NCBI RefSeq assembly: GCF_019320115.1
Contig: NC_089587.1
Span: 84,430,384 to 84,494,383, forward strand
Source: Miscanthus floridulus
Lineage: Eukaryota > Streptophyta > Magnoliopsida > Poales > Poaceae
Reading direction: 5' to 3'
Length of the DNA: 64,000 nt
The notes beneath the pieces were generated by a model that did not search any database, was not told the origin of the DNA, and worked only from the letters and a program-made list of their open reading frames with translations. Below are positions 44,856 through 55,422 of this stretch, in pieces (the first letter of the stretch is position 1; each line of letters starts with the position of its first letter). Both the position numbers and the translations under genes were made by a program.

Positions 44856-46900
44856 ATGGTGGTTCACAACAATGACAATATCCTTATGGTACATTATGAA
44901 GACCTACCTGATGAAGATAAGGATACCATTAGCAAAGCTATAGAAGAATTTTAGAAGAAGTGTTTGTTGTCCTACACCAAAACATGTGACAGCACAATTA
45001 TTCAGAAATTTCCACTACCAAGAGTTCTACTACACAGGCAGACAAATACAGTCGAAGCTGAAGATAGGCGTTTCTTTATGGAAGCCATAGACAAATCTGT
45101 TCGTGATGCCATATCAAGACACAATGAAGCTTTCATTGATGCATTTCACAACGCCATGAAAGAGGCGATTCATGGAATTCTAGTTGGTCAGGTTGGATCG
45201 ACTTGTTACAACATTCTAGATCCGTCAACTCAAAGGACTAATCAAGTTGGTACCAGCCATCATGAAGCAGCACTAGCTGGTAATGGTGATGTCCAGGCAC
45301 TTCAAGGTTCGTCTGAACAAACTCTAGGTACTACTGTGAATCAAATACAATACAATCCTAGACCGTCAATACAGCATGTGCAACAGCCAGCGGGGCAAAG
45401 TCAGAACCAGATGATCAATTTTGGCACATCAGGCCACATACCATCATCAGCTCAAAAAATACCACCATTAATTCAAAGGATCCATAGAGATATAGATCCT
45501 TATGTCTATAATCAGAGACTTCAAGCAGCAAGCCAGCAAAAGACCCAATAGATTGAGATTCCACAAGGCTATCACTATGGCATGGATTATAACACCCTCC
45601 ACATGATGCCAAATCTAGGATATCAAGGCACGCAAGATTTCAATCCACAGATGGGTCAGCAAGTACCGAGAAATCCAAATCCACAAGCTGACGAGTTACT
45701 GCTGAAGGTGACCGAGATGATGAAGAATCAGTTCGGTCTAAAGCCAAAAGGGTTGACCTTTTCGTACAAACACCCATATCCAGAATGGTATGATTTGGTT
45801 GCTCTTCCTACAAATTATAGGCTCCCAGAGTTTGCCAAGTTCACTTGTCAAGACAGTACAAGCACAATAGAATATGTCGGTCGATATCTTACACAATTAG
45901 GCAAAGCGCCAGTTGAGGATGCCCATCGAGTTCATTTCTTCTCCTTATCCTTGTCAGGGCCAGCCTTCACTTGGTTTTTGTCACTACCAGTCAACTCCAT
46001 TGACAATTGGGCTAACCTAGAAAAGAAGTTTCATATATATTTTTATACTGGGACTAGAGAAAAGAAGATAACCGATCTGACAACCATGAGACAGAGGACT
46101 AATGAATCAGGCATTGAGTTTCTTTAGAGATTCCGAGAGACTAGGAACTTGTGCTTCTCATTGAACTTGGCTGATGATTAGCTAGCTGCTTTAGCTATCC
46201 AAGAAATGTTGCCAATATAGAAAGAAAAGCTGCTAGGATAAGAGTTTGACAACTTGGGACAATTGGCTCAATGGGTAGCAGCGCTCAATAGCCAATTCCA
46301 GAGTATGCGCAGAGATACCCAATTCTAGAAGAGCACCACAGTAGCCAAAGCTTATGATCCATACTCAATTGATGACGGCTATGAAGATGAAGAAGAAGAG
46401 GTTGCTGCAACTGAATGGAATTAGGGCAAGAAGACAGTAATGATACCAAATCCTTAGGGAAGAGGAGTCGAGGAGAGCTATGACTTTGATGTCACAAAAT
46501 CGGACAAGCTCTTTAACTTCTTACTTGAGAAGGGCTAGATCAAATTGTCGAATAATCATGTCATGTTGCCCCCTAAACAGTTGAAGAATAAGAAGTTCTA
46601 CAAGTTCCATAATGTTACTTCTCATCCACCAATGAATGCAGAATTTTCCGGGAGCACATACAGAGGGCTATTCAGCAAGGGAGGCTCAAGTTCGATATGT
46701 CTCGGAAGATGAAAGTTGATGATAATCCTTTTCTAGGGGATCAAAATATGGTTGATGTTGGGATATTCAAAGGAAAGTCTAAGGTCCTAACATTGGCCAA
46801 ATGAAGAGAAGTTGGAACAATTGATCCCAAGATGCAAATATCGGCCGATGAATACAGAGAGATTAAAAAGCGTCATGATCAGCAGAAGAGCCAATATGAA
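44856..46900 (+). pseudogene. gag: Gypsy gag, interrupted by TAG stops
   Basis: ATG at 44856 (MVVHNNDNILMVHYEDLPDE), TAG after EEF, then open 44964-45551 with FMEAIDKSVRDAISRHNEAF and a Gln-rich stretch; 45582-46127 has the capsid core (FSYKHPYPEWYDLVALP, FAKFTCQDS, DNWANLEKKFHIYFYTG). Further in-frame TAGs at 46326-46328, 46422-46424, 46455-46457 and 46536-46538. Most of these are CAG or TGG in the outer copy. It has lost coding capacity. Confidence 0.8.
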
Positions 46901-48190
46901 TAGGGGGAAACATCAAAGGATGGAGCGACAAAGCCACAAGTCACATCTTGAATCCTATTGAATAAGTGGTAGCGGCAGAAGGAAAAAGATTATCAGCAAT
47001 TGTTAGAAGATCAAAAATACCAGCGTCAACTGGAAGAAGAAAGGTATGAAAGGAAGCAAGCCGAATCGCAATGGAATTGTCCTTTTTCAGATACTACTGG
47101 AACGAAGGTTTGAAATTGCCTACCAGATATAACTGTCCAAAATACAACAATCAATATTGGGAGTTTAGGCAATCTCAAATCAACTGCTAGTCTATCCATG
47201 CCCATGATGCATATCATCATAATAACATGAATCGGTGCTTAAAAATAAAAGTATTCATGATAGGCTGGGAAAAAGAGTTGTTGACCAAGACTGGGCCGAT
47301 CATGAAGAAGAAAGCAACTAGAGGGAACATGTCTGGCAGGAAGGCCAATGGTGCCCTAGAGGATTGACAAGAAGCTAGAAGAGAAGGGTGCAACGCCTAA
47401 GGAATAAGGAGATAGAACAGGCTCAGTCATCTAGTAAAACTCAAGTATGGCGTACCAAGCAAATAGCTGATGAGAAGCAACCATCGGCTAATATCCAAAT
47501 GGCTTTTCTGTTGCCATTAGAATTTAGAGCTTCGGCTGATCAGGAAGTTTATTCAGACTTTGATGAATCAGAGTATGAAGAGATGGTAGCCAAGTTAATG
47601 GTTGTACAACAAGCAATATTTGATAAGCCAGTCAAGCATCAGCACTTAAAGGCTTTATATATGAAAGGTTTTGTTGATGGGAAGCTGATGAACAAGATGT
47701 TGGTGGACGGAGGTACTTCTGTCAATCTTATGCCTTACACCACTTTCCGTAAACTTGGCAAGGGACTAGGAGATTTGCTTGAAACCGACATGATGCTTAG
47801 AGACTTTGGAGGTAATACATCTAAGACCCGGGGGCAATGAACGTCGAACTGACAATCGGGAGTAAAACTCTGCTCACCACGTTCTTTGTCACCGATGGAA
47901 AAGGATCATACAGTTTACTCCTCGGTCATGACTAGATTCACACAAACTATTGTGTGCCATCGACCATCCATTATTGTTTGATTCAATGGCATGGAGATGA
48001 TGTCGAGGTGGTTCACGCTGATGAGTCTGTGAGTATTGTGACACCCGATCCAGTGTTTTTGGAGCTAGGAGACTTTGAATGCCTTTCTGGCAAAACTTGG
48101 GAAGGAGGCTTCATCAAGATTAATAATGAAGGCCAATAGCCGGTTCAAGCAATCGGCTCTGAAAGTTTGTTTTGATCAATAATCGTGGCA
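46901..48190 (+). pseudogene. pol: Protease-like region of the pol-deleted Gypsy
   Basis: After a linker with Glu/Arg-rich coil (RKQAESQWNCPFSD region), 47388-47840 gives a retropepsin-like domain: KALYMKGFVDGKLMNKMLVDGGTSVNLMPYTTF, where DGGTS is the active-site type. Continues past a one-base shift with VELTIGSKTL, FFVTDGKGSYSLLLGHD, then a TAG where a Trp is expected, and IHYCLIQWHGDDVEVVHADES to about 48138. Confidence 0.75.
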
Positions 48191-48410
48191 TCGCGTCGAC
48201 CATTGAGTTAAGGAAAAATAAGCATTGAGTCTTAGAGATGGGTTTAGGCCAACGTATGTGAATGCTGAGTTAAAGTGTAGGTGTGATTCAAAGTTAATGG
48301 ATTTCTTAAGAGAAGTTCTATTTTGCTTAATAGGATGCTTGACTTGGATTGATCGATCGTTTGATCTTTGGAATGAAAAATGCATGAAGAAATGTTATCC
48401 TAACATCTGA
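48191..48410 (+). pseudogene. pol: Remnant start of RT, then pol deletion
   Basis: DGFRPTYVNAELKCRCDSKLMDFL aligns with GDRPRMTYVSTKLNPEYKREL of the outer copy at 54660-54720. Homology ends soon after (LTWIDRSFD corresponds to GLDRSIVEH). All catalytic RT blocks are gone. Confidence 0.65.
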
Positions 48411-48599
48411 ATTTGATAGCCGATTCATTCTTGGCTCCAATAGCCGGTACCAGGAGGGTATCGCCTCTAGTTCAAAAAGTAAAAATCTTCAAAGATAGCA
48501 AAAGCCGATACGATATGTATCGCTTACAAAGCAAAAACAAAAAGCAAAAACAGTCATACGCAAGGATGTCACACTGAAGCACAATCATAAAGGAACATG

Positions 48600-49471
48600 A
48601 GTCTTCATTCATCTATTTATCCTAAATACAAACTAGTCGAAGACTTTGTTCACCACATCCTAAGCGGGTGTGATGTCCACAATGGCCTCTGCCGCTATGG
48701 TGAAATCTTCTATCAGATCTTCATGTCCCTTAGGACCATCATCGGTCAGGAAGTCAACCTCCATGGTGTGGAGATCATGCCTAGTTTGGACCTACGCCGC
48801 AGTTAGTGCCACCGACGCACCATGACGAACGCCATGAAGGGCAATCTCTTGGACACGGACCAAGATGTCTTAGAGATGAGCATCAATGAGGGAACCCCTA
48901 GCATTGATGGCATCTGCGGTCACGTTTGCCGCCAATTGAAGAGACTCCAATTGCACCGTTTGGGCTGGTGATTGCAGAAGAATATCAAGACAAAGGCAAT
49001 GGAAACCAGGATAGAAATGTTCATGAACCTCGTCTTACCTACTACCGTGGTGTCAGATTCAGCCAGTCGCTCTCGAATGGTGCTAGCCTCCTCTTCAGCC
49101 GCATTAAGGGCCGCTTGGAAGACCCCTAGATGGATCTCAAGCTAGCCATTATTCTAGATTGCTTTAGAATAGCAGTCCTCAGCCGCTCTCCATTCTCGGA
49201 AGAAGCTCTGGGCATCATCGCCATCATGTGAGTTGGAAGAACCTGATGATGAGGCTGGCACAAAAGACACATCATCAGTAGGTTTGTCGGTCCTAGAGAA
49301 AAGGATGAAAACTATCATTCATAATGAACCTATAGGCAAATTAGAATGGGTCATCATCATAAACATGGATTGCCAATCTCACCTCGTGCATCAGAGATGC
49401 TGGTTCCTTGGCAAGTCTTTTGCCAGGATCTCCTCTACGGCGTGTTTACCTCGGTTATCTTCTCCGGCCAT
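48600..49471 (-). pseudogene. Antisense ORF copy I of the Tat-like element, spliced and broken
   Basis: Minus strand, opposite to gag. ATG at 49471 (MAGEDNRGKHAVEEILAKDLP), then GTGAGA donor near 49384; next exon from about 49297 (TDKPTDDVSF, acidic Ser-rich, then an Ala/Glu-rich coil AEEEASTIRERLAESDTT) to a GTAAGA donor near 49040; last exon after a CACCAG acceptor near 48965: LQLAANVTADAINARGSL ... VQEIALHGVRHGASVALTAA, a TAG, then LHTMEVDFLTDDG and DVVNKVFD. Several TAG stops. The core matches copy II. No known domain. Confidence 0.5.
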
Positions 49472-49479
49472 GATAAATG

Positions 49480-50440
49480 ATTGGATCTATGGGAGAAAGG
49501 AAGAAAACCGCTACAGGGTTTTGGCAGGCGGAAGAGAGCGAAGGAACAGTTGCAAATAGAGATGCGTTTGAGGCCAAAACCCTCGGTTGGTATTTGAAGA
49601 CGTGAAGCGAAGAGGCGGACGCCTCGGGATGCGCAAAAGACAACTGCAATTAATAAAAGGCGAAACACCACTCCACAAATGTCGAAGAGAGTACGACGCC
49701 ATATAACTGAGGATAGGAGATCGAAGGGCTCTCTTGACAAAAGCCGTGTTTTCATACCTAAGTGGGATTAAGATCGGGAGTCCAAAATCGGTTATTTTCA
49801 AAAAGAATCGGCTCTTTAGCCAAAGCGGATGTGATTAGTCAACTGTAGTGGTTCTCTAAGCCTCCTGCCTATTCGGGTGCCCCTCGGCCAAAAAGGGTTT
49901 CATAGTCAAACAAACTCCTCCGAGCCTGTATCACCTTTAGGACCTAATCTTCAAAAATGTAAAAGGGAGACAAGACTCTGGGGAAGGTTGAGAATAGATT
50001 GCCCTTGATGACCAAGAGCAGAGGAGCTAATATGATCGCCTTATGAACTTGTGCATAGACACAATGCAGTCTTTCTTTGGGAAGTTCAAACTGGATCAAG
50101 GCGTGTTACATTGCAAAACGATTTATCTAGCCGAAGTCTACTAGAATTTTGTGATGAATGACTTTAAAGACTTGAGTTGCCTTTGGCTGCATGCTCTTGA
50201 AAAAACACTAAAGCCAATAAATTGAGGATTGCGAGATATTATGATTAAAAGGTCAAGATCAAGCAATTTTCTGAAGGAGCTTAGTCCAGAAAATAAAATC
50301 GCCGATCAGGTCAGGGAACAGTAGGTTCAGCGAAAGGTCACCCAAAGGACCTTATCGGATCAAATGTTATGTGCCTAGTAGTACTTGTATTTTGGAGATA
50401 CTGAGAAGAGAAAGGAAATTCGGCAGAGCAATCAAATGGG
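49480..50440. other. Non-coding DNA between the antisense ORFs
   Basis: Presumed promoter side of antisense copy I and 3' flank of copy II. The start of the latter (50446-50590) resembles 48389-48520. No gene recognised; minus frames of ~100 codons near 49511-49801 overlap each other and are unsupported. Confidence 0.4.
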
Positions 50441-50689
50441 AAATGTTTGAAGGAATATTACCCTAACATTTGGATTGATACTTAACAACCGATTTGCTCG
50501 GTCGTCAGTTTTGGTAGCCAATACCGGGAGGGTATCATTGCCAGCGAGAAAGTAAACCCAAAGGGGTGAAAGCCGGTACAATGCGTATCGATTATGCCGA
50601 CAGAGTGATGCGTATAATATGGAGTACAAAACAAAGGAGAGATCACTCAAGACAAAGAAATTATTTGCTAAATACCACCTATTACAAGT

Positions 50690-51456
50690 TATGGGCCGAA
50701 AAACACTTTGCCTACTATGTCATCGGCCAGGGTGTTGAAGGCCATAGAGTTGGTGGCGCTAAGGAAATCCTCAGTCAAACGCTCGTGATCCCCAGGGTGC
50801 ACCGCATCCGGAAAATCGTGAGGAAGAAGCCAAAGATTGTGACCAAAACAAGCCTATGCGGTAGCCAACGTCATGGCAGCACCATGACAGATGCCATGAA
50901 GAGCGGCCTCCCTAACACGATTTGGGATGTCATACAGGCGAACTATCGGGATGGCACCTCTGGCGTTGACAAATCCTACCGCGTACTCCGTAGCTAGTTG
51001 AAGGATCTCCAGTTGGGCGGACAAATCTGAAGAGTTCAAAAGGGAGATGATCAAAATCCTGAAGGTGAAATTGAAAGGAAACAAAGGTTATGATATCTCA
51101 CCCATGATTCTAGCCTCGACTTTGGCCAATTTATAATCCACTGAATCAACCATGGGAAGCGATCGGCATCGAGCCATGGCTAGGATTGATTCTATGAGAG
51201 AAAGACATTCGGCAAGACTCTGGTCGTGACTGTCAATGGTGGCGAGCAGGTCATCATTGCCGATCTGCCACCTCGAGTAGCAAGGAAGCTGGCAATAAGC
51301 TATTGACAAGGAAGACCCCAGAGGCCGAACAGAGTCTGCCCTATGACCTGAGGCAGTGGGCGCATCACGGGCTACACCCTCTTAATGATGAAGGCGTTGG
51401 CATGATGATGTAGATCCTTCGAGAGTCCCCTCAGCAGACCTCTTGCTGTTCTCCAT
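50690..51456 (-). pseudogene. Antisense ORF copy II of the Tat-like element, spliced and broken
   Basis: Minus-strand ATG at 51456 (MENSKRSAEGTLEGSTSS), one stop, then an exon through SLIESILAMARCRSLPM and KVEARIMG to a GTGAGA donor near 51089; acceptor CTCTTCAG near 51030; last exon AQLEILQLATEYAVGFVNARG, RVREAALHGICHGAAMTLATA, one TAG, then DHERLTEDFLSATNSMAF to about 50690. The block around NARG and LHG..HGA is shared with copy I, as is the intron position. Of unknown function. Confidence 0.5.
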
Positions 51457-51548
51457 AATCTCAAGCTTATGGAAAAATAGAGACTATACTAAGGATGTAG
51501 AGGGATTGAGACAAAGCGGGTTGTTGCTTGACCCTCAGTCGTGTCCCG

Positions 51549-51556
51549 TATATATA
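51549..51556 (-). promoter_or_regulatory. TATA candidate for antisense ORF copy II
   Basis: TATATATA about 93 bases upstream of the antisense ATG at 51456. If used, the antisense gene would have its own promoter rather than depend on the LTR. Copy I has no equally good site. Confidence 0.35.
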
Positions 51557-51559
51557 GCC

Positions 51560-52468
51560 TGGGAAGGCAAAATCGGTTTCGCCGGGGGTATGAAATTGAA
51601 ATCAGAAATGGAAACAGATCAACACTCTAGGGATTCAGGGGATAGATAACAGAGAGGTAACAGATTCAAACTTATCGCTTCCCTAATTATGAAGCATCGT
51701 GGGATGGACACAAAAGATTTACATGGACCAAAGATCAACCCACCAAGGCTTCTTTTGGATTGAAGGGCGTCCGGATCCCCACAAGGCCAAGGATCATCAT
51801 AAACCAAGTCACATCGTCTCATTAATAAGATTATGCCAAAGAAAGGGAAAAGCCACCTGACTAGCAGATACCTAGCTGATTCCTCTATGACTGGGAAACC
51901 GCTGGAAAGAAGTTTGTGGTTTTCTCGATAGGCATTTGATGGAACAAACAAGGGAAAAGTGTCCACACATTCTAGCCCTTGCAAACACTAGAATAGCTCT
52001 ATGAGCATGGTGAGAAGACGCAGGCGATGTCACAAGACTTCTTCTAGCCGCAGCAGCTGATTCTCTTGCTCGACAAAGTGCTAGAATGAGCGACATAATC
52101 ACCCTATGTACAAGAATTCTTCTAACCGCTCAAGATCTTTGTCGCAAAGAGATGGGCCATGGAGGGTCCAGCGGAGTTGGGATCACTAAAAAAGATGGAT
52201 GGAAGAGAAACATGGCTGCAGTGTTGAGTTGCTCTCGTCAGGGTCGAATAAGCCTTTTATAGCCGGTCCGGAAAGATGGATCCAAATGCCCGTGAAACAG
52301 TGATGCTCTTGTAAAAAGTTTTGAGGCATAGGCTCGTGAATGGACACAAGCAGCGACAAACAGTGGGCCCTAGATCAAGGTTCTCTACCCATGACTATGG
52401 ACCAATCAGGGATGCAGACATAATAATTTTGGAATAAAATGACTTTTATCCCAAAATTAGGGGGCATG
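51560..52468. other. Internal DNA before the 3' LTR, with polypurine tract
   Basis: No protein recognised. Ends with CCCAAAATTAGGGGGCATG, the polypurine tract region at about 52451-52468, against the 3' LTR. A TTTTATAGCC at about 52255 is a possible extra TATA site for the minus strand. Confidence 0.4.
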
Positions 52469-54264
52469 TGTTTACACTAGAATTTGGAAGAAGGATCTCA
52501 GAAGCTCGAGAGCTCCCAAAATCATGTCAGCAAGGGATCAATTGCGTGCAGATGAAACCAGCTGATTCGGATGCAGCACTAGAATTGGCTTTCTTTAGAT
52601 AGCGCCAGCAGATAATGACAAAGGCTATGATCGACGCTGGGACGAGACATGCTGGACTCTATAAAAAGGGAAAGATTAGAGTCCAAGTTATCTTAAATTA
52701 GGAATGTTTTTATTTTTATGCCAAAGATTGTAGCAAATCATGCTCGAGTAGGATTCATGTTTAAACTTCGGGTATAAATATCAAACCCCAGCTATTGTAA
52801 AAAACAATCAATCAAATACAAGTCAATTACTTTTTTCGGCTCCGGCCACCCTTTAGGAGTAGGAGTAGAGTAGATCTCGGCGAGTTCTTTAGCAAGTATA
52901 GCTGCATCGATCCGATCGACCTCCACTGCTTGTCTGTAAGTACTGTCATGGTTTATACCTCTGTTCGTATGGCTGCATCGATCCGGTCGACCCCCACTAC
53001 TACTCTGGCATAGGCTAGTTATCGACTCTTGTCTAATTCAAGTATGGCCTATGTGATTCTGCCTCACACCTCACTGCTTGAATTAGATCAAGGTCAAGTT
53101 ATCGGCTCTATCTTAGTATGGCAGTCTTTGGTAGATTCATTAAGTTGCCGATATTGCTTATTGCTTTCATCGTTTATCTAATTACAGCAATATCACTCTG
53201 CCCGATTGAGATTGATCTGGATCGGCCTTATATCTTATTTAACTCATCATTTGCTAATCTAAAAATTGATCTAATCTACATATTAAGCGATGAGTTATGT
53301 TTTTAAAGGCTGTTTTACATCAATCTCAATCGTGCATAGCGTGCGGTTAAGGCATGTCCGATCTCGAGTAGATCTATTAGTTAATGAAAACCATTCCATG
53401 GCCCATCATCATGGCCTACGGGATTCTGCCTCTCACCCCACTGTTGGCACCATAGAGTGGGGATTGTTAGTTGGTAGACCCATTCCTGAGAAGGCATGAC
53501 CTTAACTGTGCGCTATGCCTGAATTGACTGTTTAGCCAATATCGAGCGCTTTCACAAATAGTTCACATTACGAGATCATTGAAGTAGAGATAAGTTGAAA
53601 GATATGTTACCCCATGATCTTATTATTGTATTATGGCCTGCATGATTCTACCTCATGCCCCACTGATATTAGTAATGAGTTAGGGTCATCGAGTCTATTG
53701 TTGTTTCTATGGCCTGCATGATTCTGCCTCATGCCCCACTAGTCATGGCGATAGATGAGATCTAACATATTCATTAGATTTATCTTTATTAAATGGTTAA
53801 GTGGTGTTGAATTGTTTCTTTATATAAAAAAGGAGTTCGGTTACTTGTAATCATTGGCTCAGTATAAACCAATCATCATTGATATCTTATTGCCATTGAT
53901 TAACATTTGCTTAAATAATATTTATCCTGAATGATAACCGATTCTTCTTATACAACCCCATGAGCTTTAGTTGATTTATTCTTATAAATATGCTAGAATC
54001 GACTATTTAGTCAATCTTCTCTCATATCGGCTCTCAGAGCCACACATTCGGGACTGTCTGGCAACACCATCATGTTCCGCCCTTAATTACTGATGAGCTT
54101 TCTTTCCTTGTTATTTGCAGGGTCAAATTGATTGGCATGTCTCAGGAGGGTTGCGTAGGATCGACCACCCTTGCGCTGAAGCTAGGCGGATCTGCTCCAT
54201 CGAGCGGACCCTTCTGGCTTGCTGCGTGTGTCCTCGGCACGGAGACAAAAATTCTGTGTCGACA
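52469..54264 (+). repeat. 3' LTR of the pol-deleted Gypsy
   Basis: 1796 bp, about 77 bp longer than the 5' LTR because of an extra copy of the GGCCTGCATGATTCTGCC motif with 44 bases of spacer (53664-53740). Ends GTGTCGACA followed by CTTTG. Confidence 0.87.
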
Positions 54265-55087
54265 CTTTGCTCACTACATTCTTTGTCATTGATAGAAAGG
54301 GTTCATATAGTTTACTCCTTGGTTGTGATTAGATTCATGCAAATTGTTGTGTACCATCGACTATGCATCAATGCTTGATTCAGTGGCATAGAGATGATGT
54401 TGAGCTGGTTCATGCTGATGATTCTATGAGTATAGCAACAGCTAACCCAATGTATTGGGAACTGGAAGATTTCGAGTGTTTTTTTGGCAAATGATGGCAA
54501 GGAGGCTTTATTAAGATCAATGATGAAAGCCAACAGACGATCCAAGCAGTCGGCTCTGAGAGTTTGTTTTAATGGATAATCCCATAGATGGTACGAATGG
54601 TAAACTAGGTCATGGCTTTACGTCGGCTGATGAATTAGAGGAGATAGATATTGGTCCTGGAGATAGGCCTAGGATGACATATGTAAGTACTAAGTTGAAT
54701 CCTGAGTATAAGCGAGAGTTGATAGATTTATTAAAGGATTTTAAAGATTGTTTTGTTTGGGAATATTATGAGATGCCTGGTCTAGATCGATCAATTGTTG
54801 AACATCGGTTGCCAATCATACCTGGATATTGGCCATTTAAACAAGCTCCAAGGAGATTTAACCCAAATATTCTTGATGACGTCAAAAAGGAGACTGAAAG
54901 ATTACTAGAAGCAAAATTTATCTGACCGTGCCGTTATGCAGAGTGGATATCGAGTGTTGTTCCTGTGTATAAGAAAAATGGGAAGTTAAGAGTTTACATT
55001 GATTTCAGAGATCTGAACAAGGCTACACCCATGGATGGTTATCCGATGCCAATAGTCGACATGTTGGTAGATGCAACAGTCGGGCAC
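54265..55087 (+). pseudogene. pol: Protease end and RT start of the outer Gypsy remnant
   Basis: Continues the frame broken at 43098. Protease-like end to about 54540, then a linker and RT N-terminus: RMTYVSTKLNPEYKREL, LKDFKDCFVWEYYEMPGLD, HRLPIIPGYWPFKQAPRRF and, after a TGA at 54923-54925 (Arg expected, a CpG change), VPVYKKNGKLRVYIDFRDLNKATP up to the junction near 55087. The catalytic core lies beyond the cut. Confidence 0.8.
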
Positions 55088-55422
55088 TATAAGGAAAATG
55101 GACCCTAGGCCAATTTACTTTGGATTTTGGTGTTCGATGACAAACACAACCAAATTGGACTAAAGAATTTGCAAGTGATTATTTTATAGTTCAAATAGGG
55201 TGCAAGATGTGACTTGGACAAAGGCGACGTGATGATCCGATGATCAACACCATAAGCAAGACCCAAGAAGCACAAGATAAGACCCAAGATATCAAGCAAA
55301 GTCCAATCACGAAGATAGGAACCAAGTCGGACACAAGATCATAAAAAAAGAGCTCATAGAGGTAACCGAACGCTGGTAGCACAATGATCGGACGCTCCAA
55401 TCAAGAGGCTCGGCAACCACAG
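55088..55422 (+). repeat. Copia LTR fragment (5' end), interrupted by the next element
   Basis: Begins TATAAGGAAAATGGACCCTA, then TTTGGATTTTGGTG..CGATGAC, the typical opening of Sirevirus-type grass LTRs in plus orientation, and has CGGACGCTCC near 55390. Cut at 55422 by the copia element in the opposite orientation; its continuation lies outside the window. Confidence 0.6.

Larger units (their letters stand above)
43099..54264 (+). mobile_element. Pol-deleted Tat-like Gypsy element with antisense ORFs
   Basis: 11.2 kb with LTRs 43099-44817 and 52469-54264 (TGTTTACAC ... GTCGACA) and a perfect CTTTG duplication (43094-43098, 54265-54269). Internally gag, protease and only the first ~60 codons of RT remain; RT core, RNase H and integrase are missing. 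Their place is taken by ~4 kb holding two diverged antisense ORFs. Antisense or extra ORFs between pol and the 3' LTR are known in the Tat lineage (Grande, Ogre relatives). LTRs differ by several percent, so this is a much older insertion than the 6.4-21.1 kb element. It would need proteins in trans. Confidence 0.85.
41431..55087 (+). mobile_element. Second Tat-like Gypsy remnant (gag end, protease, RT start), split by an inserted relative
   Basis: Left part 41431-43098, right part 54265-55087; reading runs across the inserted element with the CTTTG duplication. It begins in the middle of gag, fused to the neighbouring Tat-like gag, and ends in RT where a copia LTR fragment starts. No LTR of its own lies in the window. 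Confidence 0.75.

Noticed and set aside
41500..47000. TAG-rich frames as evidence of stop-codon reassignment or programmed readthrough
   Set aside because: Sister copies carry CAG or TGG at the same sites, frameshifts are also present, and host-type genes in the window use normal stops, so decay is the simpler explanation.
50566..50997. Plus-strand 143-codon ORF
   Set aside because: It is the shadow of the antisense ORF copy II, whose peptide core is shared with copy I on the minus strand.
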